Part shown: piece by piece, positions 58,181-64,000 of the stretch | How positions within the stretch are numbered: the first letter of the stretch is position 1 | Layout of the letters: the number at the start of each line of letters is the position of its first letter | Source of the DNA: Actinotalea caeni | GTDB lineage: Bacteria > Actinomycetota > Actinomycetes > Actinomycetales > Beutenbergiaceae | Direction of reading: 5' to 3' | DNA: 64,000 bases | Assembly (NCBI RefSeq): GCF_009733795.1 | Contig: NZ_WNXX01000017.1 | Location: 16,918 to 80,917 of the forward strand | Made by a program: the position numbers and the translations under genes | The notes under the pieces: generated by a model | Database searches by the model: none | The model's input: the letters and a program-made list of their open reading frames with translations, nothing else | Told to the model about the DNA's origin: nothing

Positions 58181-59139
58181 CGACGCCTCCTCATCCGCGG
58201 GTCGAGCGCCTCGCGCAGCGACTCGCCCAGCAGCGTGAACCCGAGCGCGGTGATCGAGATGCACAGGCCCGGCAGCAGCGCGAGCCGCGGTGCGATCGAC
58301 AGCTCGGCCTGCGCGCCGGTGAGCATGCGGCCCCACTCGGCCTCCGTGGGACGGCCGCCGCCGAGCCCGAGGAACGACAGCGCGGCCGCCTCGATGACCG
58401 CCGTCGCGAGCACGAGAGTCGCCTGCACGATCACCGGGCCGAGCGAGTTCGGCAGCACGTGCGACATCGTCACGGTGCCGCGCGTCAGCCCGAGCGAGCG
58501 GGCCGCGAGCACGTAGTCCTCCTTGCGCTGCGCGAGCATCGAGCCGCGCAGCAGCCGCGCGAAGATCGGGATCTGCACGACACCGATCGCGATGATGATC
58601 GAGGTGTTGTTCTGGCCGGCGATCGCCGCGATCGACACCGCCAGCAGCAGCGACGGGATCGCCAGCATCAGGTCGACGAACCGCATCACCGCGGTGTCGA
58701 CCCAGCCGCCGAACGCGCCCGCGAGCAGACCGACGGCCACGCCGCCGGCGAGGCCGAGCAGCGTCGACACGACGCCGATCACCAGCGAGGCGCGCGCTCC
58801 CCATATCAGCTGGCTCAGCACGTCGCTGCCGAACCGGTCGAGGCCGAGCGGGAACTCCGCGGACGGCCCCGGGATCATCGTCGGCCGGATGAGGTCACGC
58901 CCGGGCGTCGCCTGCGCGGGGTAGGGGGCGAGCCACGGCGCCAGCAGCGCGACCAGCACGAACGCCAGCACGATGACGGCGCCGAGGATCGCGATCGGGC
59001 TGGTCCGCATGCGGCGGAACGCCTGGCGCCACAGGCTCTGCCCGTCGCGCTTGCTGCCGGGTCGGGTGTCGGAGCCGCCGGGCTCGGGCGGGGGAGCCGC
59101 GTCGACGACGGGCTCGGCGGGGGGAGGGGTCGCGGTCAT
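58177..59139 (-). CDS. Peptide ABC transporter permease (DppC-like)
   Basis: 320 residues. A Pro-rich cytoplasmic N-terminus, then the conserved OppC_N helix (SPIAILGAVIVLAFVLVALLAP), LGLDRFGSDVLSQLIWGARASLVIGV (the family DxxGRDxxSR-like region), and the inner-membrane EAA loop YVLAARSLGLTRGTVTMSHVLPN. LSFLGLGGGRPTEAEWG follows near the end. It pairs with DppB. The ATG at 59139 overlaps dppB by 4 bp. Confidence 0.92.
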   Translation of the reverse strand: MTATPPPAEPVVDAAPPPEPGGSDTRPGSKRDGQSLWRQAFRRMRTSPIAILGAVIVLAFVLVALLAPWLAPYPAQATPGRDLIRPTMIPGPSAEFPLGLDRFGSDVLSQLIWGARASLVIGVVSTLLGLAGGVAVGLLAGAFGGWVDTAVMRFVDLMLAIPSLLLAVSIAAIAGQNNTSIIIAIGVVQIPIFARLLRGSMLAQRKEDYVLAARSLGLTRGTVTMSHVLPNSLGPVIVQATLVLATAVIEAAALSFLGLGGGRPTEAEWGRMLTGAQAELSIAPRLALLPGLCISITALGFTLLGESLREALDPRMRRRR

Positions 59140-60140
59140 CGTGTCCTCAGGCGGGGGTCGATGATGCCGTAGGAGATGTCGACGGCGAGGTTGACGAGGG
59201 CGTACACGAGCGCGATCAGCAGGATGAAGCCCTGCAGCACCGGGTAGTCGGCGCTGGAGATCGCGGTGGCGAGGAAGCCGCCGATGCCGGGGTAGGAGAA
59301 GACCGTCTCGGTGAGCACGGCCCCGGACAGCAGCAGCCCGACCTGCAGGCCGATCGTCGTGGCGACCGGCAGCAGCGCGTTGCGCAGCAGCACCCGGTTG
59401 CGCACCCGCGGCGGCCGCAGGCCCTTCGCGACGGCGGTGCGCACGTAGTCGGAGCTCTGCACCTCGATCACCGACGAGCGGGTCATGCGCGCGATGATCG
59501 CGAGCGGGATCGAGGCCAGCGCCAGCGCCGGCAGCACGAGGTGCAGCACGGCGTCCCACGCGGCGTCCCACTCCCCGGTGAGGATGCCGTCGAGCACGTA
59601 CAGGTTCGTGTAGTGGGTGGCGTCGATGTCGTTGGACTGCCGGCCCGTGCTCGGGAACCAGCCGAGCCGGACGGCGAAGACGAACTTGAGGATGAACGCC
59701 AGGAAGAACACCGGCACGGTCACGCCGACCAGCGACGCCACGACCGCGGCGTTGTCGACGAGGCTGCCGTGCCGGCGAGCGGCGACGTAGCCGAGCGCGA
59801 TGCCGACGACGACGGCGATGAGGATCGCCCAGATCGTCAGCTCCACGGTGGCGGGGAAGCGGTTGGTGAACTCCTCCATCACCGGCCGCCGGGTCGTCAA
59901 CGAGGTGCCGAAGTTGCCCTGGAGCAGCTGGCCCAGGTAGCGCACGTACTGCTCGTGCAGCGGGCGGTCGAAGCCGTAGAGGCGGTTGATCTCGGCGACG
60001 GCCTCGGGGGTGGCGCGCTCGCCGAGCAGGGCGGCCGCGGGGCCGCCGGGGAGCGCGCGCACCCAGAGGAAGAGCAGCACGGAGAGGCCGAACAGGGTCG
60101 GCACGAGCAGCGCCAGACGGCGCAGGATCAGTCGGAGCAC
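59136..60140 (-). CDS. Peptide ABC transporter permease (DppB-like)
   Basis: 334 residues. Starts MLRLILRRLALLVPTLFGLSVLLFLWVRALPGG, the DppB N-terminal helix. It has RLYGFDRPLHEQYVRYLGQLLQGNFG in the periplasmic part, and the EAA loop YVRTAVAKGLRPPRVRNRVLLRNAL. Membrane helices follow. A GTG start at 60140 is used. Same operon as the binding protein, DppC and DppDF. Confidence 0.92.
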   Translation of the reverse strand: MLRLILRRLALLVPTLFGLSVLLFLWVRALPGGPAAALLGERATPEAVAEINRLYGFDRPLHEQYVRYLGQLLQGNFGTSLTTRRPVMEEFTNRFPATVELTIWAILIAVVVGIALGYVAARRHGSLVDNAAVVASLVGVTVPVFFLAFILKFVFAVRLGWFPSTGRQSNDIDATHYTNLYVLDGILTGEWDAAWDAVLHLVLPALALASIPLAIIARMTRSSVIEVQSSDYVRTAVAKGLRPPRVRNRVLLRNALLPVATTIGLQVGLLLSGAVLTETVFSYPGIGGFLATAISSADYPVLQGFILLIALVYALVNLAVDISYGIIDPRLRTR

Positions 60141-60233
60141 GGGGTCCTCGCGAGCCCCGCGCCGCCCCGGGGGTCCCGGGGCGGCGCGGCGGCGGTCAGG
60201 TCACGGTCGAGCGGGCGGGGCTGACGCGGTGCG

Positions 60234-61898
60234 TCAGTCCGGCAGCTCGACCATGTTGTAGACCTCGTCCTGCACCGGCGAGGCCGGGTACACGACGCCC
60301 TCGCGGAACGCGAGCGACGGCACCGGGTGCGCGATCGGGAGCCCGGGCAGGAACTCCAGCAGCGCGGCGTTGGCCTCCTCGTAGGCCGCGGTCTGCTCCT
60401 CGATGTCGGGGAGCACGCGTGCGTCGTTGATCATCTGGAACAGCTCGGGGTTGTCGAAGCCCCACTCCATCGACTGCCCGCCGAAGAAGACGCCGATGAA
60501 GTTGTAGGTGTCGTTGTAGTCGCCGGTCCAGCCGAGCAGGTGCAGCCCGTGGTCGGAGCCGCCCTGGATGCGGTCGAGGTAGTCGGGCGACCACGGCAGC
60601 GGCGTGGCCTCGATCGTGATGCCGACCTCCTCGAGGTCAGCGGCGATCCGCTCGAAGACCTGCACCGGGGTGGGCATGTAGGGCCGCGACACGTTGGTCG
60701 GGTAGGTGAAGTTGATCGTCAGCCCGTCGGCGAAGCCGGCCTCGGCGAGCAGGTCGCGCGCGGCGTCCTGGTCGAACTCGTAGGTCTGGACGTCGTCGTT
60801 CCAGCCCACGACCGACGGCGGCACGAAGTTCGTCGCCACCTCGGTGCCCTCGGGCAGCGTCGCCGCCACGAGCGCCTCGCGGTCGATCGCGTGCGCGATC
60901 GCCTGCCGGACGCGGACGTCGGCGAGCTCCGGGACCGCCTGGTTCATGCCCAGGTACAGGATGTTGAACGGGTCGCGGTTCACGATCTCGTAACCGGCCT
61001 CATCGAGCGCGACGACGTCGGCGGGACCGACGAGGTCGTAGCCGTCGATGTCACCGGCCTCGAGCGCCTGACGGCGGGCCGTCGGGTCGTCGATGATCGG
61101 GAAGACGACGCGGGTCACCTCGCCCTGCTCGCCCCAGTAGTCGGGGTTGGCGGTGAGGACGACGCGCTCGCCGGGCGACCAGGAGTCGAACACGAACGGT
61201 CCGGTGCCGGTCGGGTGCTCGAGCGCGTACTCGGGCAGCACCGGGGCGTCGGACTGGCCACCGACGTTGTCGGCGTCGTACTCCTGCAGCGCGGTGGGCG
61301 ACTGCATCGACAGCGCGGGCAGCGAGAGCGCCGCGATCAGCTCGGGCAGCGGCGAGGAGAGCCGCACGACGGCGGTGGTCTCGTCGGGCGCCTCGCAGGA
61401 CTCGTACTTGCCGTTGCCGTCCTCGGCGTAGCCGCCGTTCACCTTGCCCCAGTAGTAGGACAGGCTCTCCGAGGCGGCGACGCCGGTGAAGTTGTTCCAG
61501 CGCTCGAAGTTGAAGCAGACCGCCTCGCCGTTGAAGTCGGTGCCGTCGTGGAACTTCACGCCCTCGACCAGGTGGAACGTGTACTCGAGGCCGTCGTCGC
61601 TGACGTCCCAGGACTCGGCGAGCAGCGGTGCGGGGTCCGCGGTGCCGGGGACCGTGCCGACGAGGCCCTCGAAGATCTGGCGGGCGACGCGGAACGACTC
61701 GCCGTCGCTGGCGAACGCGGGGTCGAGCGAGCTCGGGTCGGAGGACGACGCGAAGGTGAACGTCACCTCGCCGCCGCCGGTGCTGCCGTCGCCGCCACCG
61801 GTCTCGCCGCCGCCGTCGTCATCGCGCTGGGACGCACATCCGGTGAGGATGAGCGTGGCTGCGGCTGCTACGGCAGCCCACTTCGCGGTCCTTCGCAT
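60234..61898 (-). CDS. Peptide-binding lipoprotein (SBP family 5)
   Basis: 554 residues. MRRTAKWAAVAAAATLILTGC is a lipoprotein signal with lipobox LTGC (about residue 21). A Gly/Asp-rich linker follows, then the SBP_bac_5 fold: FTFASSSDPSSLDPAFASDG, LAESWDVSDDGLEYTFHLVEGVKFHDGTDFNG (family signature), GTGPFVFDSWSPGERV, VRQAIAHAIDREALV, and WTGDYNDTYNF. It captures peptides outside the cell for the DppBCDF importer. The ATG at 61898 with AAGGAG is preferred over upstream codons. First gene of the operon. Confidence 0.93.
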   Translation of the reverse strand: MRRTAKWAAVAAAATLILTGCASQRDDDGGGETGGGDGSTGGGEVTFTFASSSDPSSLDPAFASDGESFRVARQIFEGLVGTVPGTADPAPLLAESWDVSDDGLEYTFHLVEGVKFHDGTDFNGEAVCFNFERWNNFTGVAASESLSYYWGKVNGGYAEDGNGKYESCEAPDETTAVVRLSSPLPELIAALSLPALSMQSPTALQEYDADNVGGQSDAPVLPEYALEHPTGTGPFVFDSWSPGERVVLTANPDYWGEQGEVTRVVFPIIDDPTARRQALEAGDIDGYDLVGPADVVALDEAGYEIVNRDPFNILYLGMNQAVPELADVRVRQAIAHAIDREALVAATLPEGTEVATNFVPPSVVGWNDDVQTYEFDQDAARDLLAEAGFADGLTINFTYPTNVSRPYMPTPVQVFERIAADLEEVGITIEATPLPWSPDYLDRIQGGSDHGLHLLGWTGDYNDTYNFIGVFFGGQSMEWGFDNPELFQMINDARVLPDIEEQTAAYEEANAALLEFLPGLPIAHPVPSLAFREGVVYPASPVQDEVYNMVELPD

Positions 61899-61914
61899 GG
61901 TGCTCCTTCTCGTA

Positions 61915-61937
61915 CTTCGAATGGGTCTCACTCGAAG
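61915..61937. promoter_or_regulatory. Palindrome in the leader of the peptide importer
   Basis: CTTCGA (61915-61920) and TCGAAG (61932-61937) are reverse complements 11 bp apart, between the -10 box and the start codon. Possible operator. Confidence 0.35.
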
Positions 61938-61942
61938 CCGAC

Positions 61943-61948
61943 ACACTA
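61943..61948 (-). promoter_or_regulatory. -10 box (TAGTGT) of the peptide importer
   Basis: TAGTGT on the minus strand, about 45 nt before the ATG at 61898. No strong -35 box is seen. Confidence 0.4.
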
Positions 61949-62060
61949 GAACGGCGCCGGAGGGCGCGCGGACCAGATCGGCTCATGGTGACCGAACTGC
62001 AACCTCGCGGAAACACCGTGCGCACCCGCACCGCCGCACCGGTCCGACGGCGTCGTGGCC

Positions 62061-62066
62061 TAGCCT
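62061..62066 (+). promoter_or_regulatory. -10 box of the UAA tRNA
   Basis: TAGCCT ends 7 nt before the tRNA 5' end at 62074. Confidence 0.5.
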
Positions 62067-62073
62067 CGGACGC

Positions 62074-62147
62074 GCCCCCATAGCCCAACTGGCAGAGGCA
62101 GCCGACTTAAAATCGGCGCAGTCCGGGTTCGAGCCCCGGTGGGGGCA
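62074..62147 (+). tRNA. tRNA with UAA anticodon (tRNA-Leu), class I shape
   Basis: A perfect cloverleaf: acceptor GCCCCCA/TGGGGGC, anticodon stem GCCGA/TCGGC, loop CTTAAAA (anticodon UAA), T-arm CCGGG-TTCGAGC-CCCGG, discriminator A. By codon it reads UUA (Leu). The variable loop is only 5 nt (GCAGT), while bacterial tRNA-Leu normally has a long variable arm. All stems pair, so it is not obviously decayed. CCA is not encoded. The charged amino acid is therefore less certain than the anticodon. Confidence 0.85.
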
Positions 62148-62219
62148 CGGCGTGCCCGTCGGCGCCGTCCGGACGCCGTCGGCGGGCGGGGGCCGCCGCG
62201 CTCGACGGCCTCGCCCGGC

Positions 62220-62642
62220 TCAGATCGAGGCGCCGGGCAGCCGCGCGGACTGCTCGAACCACGACGTCAGCAGCGCGTCGTCGACGTCGTCGCCCTCGTG
62301 GATGTCGAGGTAGCGCACGCCCTCGTGCTCCGACGCCTTCGGTGGCCGCGGGTCCAGCGACGTCCCGTGCAGCAGCTGCAGCTGGACGTCGTCGCCGTAG
62401 CACCGGAAGGAGGCGAACCAGCCCTCGTCGCCGGCGCCGTACCAGGGCTGGTTCCAGCGGACAGCCTGCCGCACGCCCGGGACCGCCCGGACGAGGAGCT
62501 CGTCGAGGCGCTTGCCGACGGCGCGCTTCCAGCCAGGCATGGCGGCGACGTCGTCGCGGACCGGCCTCTCGCCGTCGCCCTTGGGGATCTGCGGGTTGCC
62601 GCCCGAGAGCAGCCTGGGCGCGGTCGTCCTCGTCTCCGCCAT
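62220..62642 (-). CDS. DUF1801 (YdhG-like) protein
   Basis: A 140-residue small soluble protein with the DUF1801 fold: LDELLVRAVPGVRQAVRWNQPWYGAGDEGWFASF matches the family's ...EEIRYGMPAYKL/..GWFASF.. core. LQLLHGTSLDPRPPKASEHEGVRYLDIHEG is the C-terminal half, which has the family's K/R-x-x-R-x-L-D-I pattern. Some relatives are called iron chaperones (frataxin-like), but the function is not settled. The ATG at 62642 is preferred over 62681. Confidence 0.82.
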   Translation of the reverse strand: MAETRTTAPRLLSGGNPQIPKGDGERPVRDDVAAMPGWKRAVGKRLDELLVRAVPGVRQAVRWNQPWYGAGDEGWFASFRCYGDDVQLQLLHGTSLDPRPPKASEHEGVRYLDIHEGDDVDDALLTSWFEQSARLPGASI

Positions 62643-62707
62643 GGCGGACCTCGGTGCCGCGGCGCGCGCCGGCGGTGGCACGCGCCGTCGAGCCTAGGTG
62701 CGACCGG

Positions 62708-63316
62708 TCACCGCGTCACGGGCTCCCAGACGACGCCGTCCGGATCGGTGAACGGATCGGTGCCGGCCTGCAGCACGACACCGGGGGCACCGTCGCCCTC
62801 GGCGGGCACGCCCGCCGCCTTCGCGAGCGCGGCGCGCCGGTTCAGCGTGACGGCGACCGGCGCAGTGTCGAGCTCGGCGTAGCGACGGCCGAACCTCCTC
62901 CCGGTGCCGACGCCGCGCTCGGCGTAGAACGCCGTGCTCGTGGCGACGTCGTCGACGGCGAGCTGGACCACGAGCTGCTGGATCTCGCTCGTCGCGGGGC
63001 CGGTGTCCTTCTTCTGCGCCGACGCGACGGTCACGACCGTGCCGTCGGGGGCCGCCACGGTGCCGCCGTACCCCCACAGCGACCGTGACACGGGCTTCAC
63101 CTCGGTGCCGCCCGCGGCGAGCGCGGCAGCCACAGTGGCGTCCACGGAGGAGGGCTGGTCCAGCACGAGCGACACGGTGAAACCGCGGAACCCGCTGCCG
63201 GGCGCGCCCGGGCGCACCCGCACGCGCTCCTGCAGCCCGAGTGCGCGGAAGAACGCCTCGGTGCGGTCGTCGGCGGTGGCCGACTCGATGACGACGGTCT
63301 CGACGGTGGTGGTCAT
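62708..63316 (-). CDS. VOC-fold (glyoxalase/bleomycin resistance-like) protein
   Basis: 202 residues made of two beta-alpha-beta-beta-beta units: VETVVIESATADDRTEAFFRALGL ... and LVVQLAVDDVATSTAFYAERGVG ... DPDGVVWEPV. The order and strand pattern fit the vicinal oxygen chelate superfamily. The metal-binding His/Glu set of glyoxalase I is not complete, so this is probably a non-glyoxalase member. Function unknown. ATG at 63316. Confidence 0.78.
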   Translation of the reverse strand: MTTTVETVVIESATADDRTEAFFRALGLQERVRVRPGAPGSGFRGFTVSLVLDQPSSVDATVAAALAAGGTEVKPVSRSLWGYGGTVAAPDGTVVTVASAQKKDTGPATSEIQQLVVQLAVDDVATSTAFYAERGVGTGRRFGRRYAELDTAPVAVTLNRRAALAKAAGVPAEGDGAPGVVLQAGTDPFTDPDGVVWEPVTR

Positions 63317-63393
63317 GCCGCCACGCTAGGGACGGCGTCGCGAGGTCGCTTCTCGATTCCTGACCGGTCGTCCGGCGGCCCGCCGGGCGGGCC

Positions 63394-64000
63394 TCACAGC
63401 ACCGAGACGATCTTGACGACGACGACGCTGGCGTCGCTGTCGGTGATGCCCAGCTCGGGGTGCTGGTTGGCGAAGTAGCCGACCGGCGCGGCCACGAGCA
63501 GCACGTCGTCGCCGTGCATGTCGGCGACGTCCTGGCCGATCGCCGCCGCGAGCTCCTCGGGCGTGAGCGTCACCGTCGTGCCGAGGTTGACCGACTCCAT
63601 CGGGTTGAGCGAGAACGTCTCGCCCTCCTGCCAGGACGCGGTGTCGGTCGAGACGTCGACCTGCAGGGCCTCGGGCAGCGGCGTGCCGGTGCCGGTCTCG
63701 AGCACCCGGGACTCGACGTCGTCGGGGATCGGCAGCCCGTCCGGGACCGTCACATGGTAGACGCCGGCCGAGTTCGGCGCGGCCTGGAGGTTCTCGACGG
63801 CAGGCCCGGTGAAGCTCGGCTCGCTGCCGGCGCGTACGGCCAGCAGGACGCCGACCACGATGCAGGCGACGACGAGGACGCCCATGAACCCGCCGTAGAC
63901 GAGGCGCCAGCCCGGCCCGTGCCGCGGGCCGGCGGGTGCCGGGGCGGCGGCCGGCGGCTGCGCGGGCAGCGGACCCGCGACGTGCGCGGGCTGTGCTCCG
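63394..64000 (-). CDS. Single-pass membrane protein, C-terminal part (FKBP-like domain possible)
   Basis: The frame is open to the right edge. Visible: an Ala/Pro-rich cytoplasmic stretch (PAAAPAPAGPRHGPG), a membrane helix (VYGGFMGVLVVACIVVGVLLAV) and an outside domain of about 130 residues. The end, LAAAIGQDVADMHGDDVLLVAAP and VVVVKIVSVL, resembles the last strands of an FKBP-type prolyl isomerase (ALxGxxVGxxxxLxIP ... LxFxVxL), but the usual aromatic active-site residues are not evident. The internal ATG at 63885 is not necessarily the start. Ends at 63394. Confidence 0.55.
   Translation of the reverse strand, partial: GAQPAHVAGPLPAQPPAAAPAPAGPRHGPGWRLVYGGFMGVLVVACIVVGVLLAVRAGSEPSFTGPAVENLQAAPNSAGVYHVTVPDGLPIPDDVESRVLETGTGTPLPEALQVDVSTDTASWQEGETFSLNPMESVNLGTTVTLTPEELAAAIGQDVADMHGDDVLLVAAPVGYFANQHPELGITDSDASVVVVKIVSVL

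Noticed and set aside
62074..62147. UAA tRNA as a pseudogene
   Set aside because: All stems pair perfectly, the loop sizes are normal and a -10 box is placed correctly, so it is reported as a gene.

Overview
The window is a GC-rich (roughly 72-75% by eye) chromosomal segment with dense, short-spaced, often 4-bp-overlapping genes and many GTG starts. Gene order matches high-GC Actinomycetes: metG-tatD-rpf-rsmA-ispE, tRNA-Gln-glmU-prs-rplY-pth-mfd, and mazG-eno-divIC-DUF501-ppx. The Rpf/G5 proteins, NrtR-nadABC, an MDMPI-type protein and leaderless promoters point to Micrococcales, most likely a Cellulomonadaceae-like organism. That last step is inference from synteny and composition, not from a marker-gene search.

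Layout. 1-438: the end of a DoxX-like membrane gene, then a divergent intergenic region with hairpin repeats. 439-1769: rsmI and a small hypothetical. 1776-5727: one IS481-family element with a 6-bp target duplication (GCTAGT). Its transposase gene is split by a 2.9-kb block holding a 3'-truncated ISL3 element, a lower-GC cargo (decayed secreted S1 protease plus lipoprotein) and a 5'-truncated IS5 element. 5737-11458: small membrane protein, nicotinamidase, aminotransferase, FolP2-like and RibD-like proteins, metG. 11544-17056: tatD, two paralogous G5-domain cell-wall hydrolases (the second is RpfB), rsmA, ispE. 17081-19793: MarR and TetR regulators, an unknown protein and an MDMPI-fold protein. 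19930-30033: tRNA-Gln, glmU, prs, a SIMPL-domain protein, an FAD monooxygenase, rplY, pth, mfd. 30074-33051: sugar transporter, FBP-domain zinc protein, O-methyltransferase.

33074-39069 is an NAD operon read leftwards: nrtR-nadA-nadB-(SRPBCC gene)-nadC-cysteine desulfurase. Two NrtR-like palindromes lie upstream of nrtR. 39070-39446 holds a second hairpin-repeat cluster. 39447-45276 carries a lipoprotein, mazG, eno, an epimerase, divIC, a DUF501 gene and ppx. 45278-53660 is read leftwards: a hypothetical membrane protein and a purine-degradation operon (xdhA-xdhB-xdhC-guaD, then an AzgA-like permease). 53894-56138: family-5 uracil-DNA glycosylase and type II NADH dehydrogenase. 56141-56416: a third repeat cluster, a four-by-four inverted tandem array. 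56447-61898: a peptide ABC importer (binding protein, two permeases, fused double ATPase). The end holds a class-I tRNA with a UAA anticodon, a DUF1801 protein, a VOC-fold protein and a partial membrane protein.

Most genes are housekeeping. The best candidates for something not fully described are (i) the three intergenic inverted-repeat clusters, which share one design and a related core motif; (ii) the IS481 mosaic, whose target duplication also restores a -10 box of the next gene; (iii) the protease/lipoprotein cargo; (iv) the class-I UAA tRNA; and (v) the SRPBCC gene coupled into the NAD operon.
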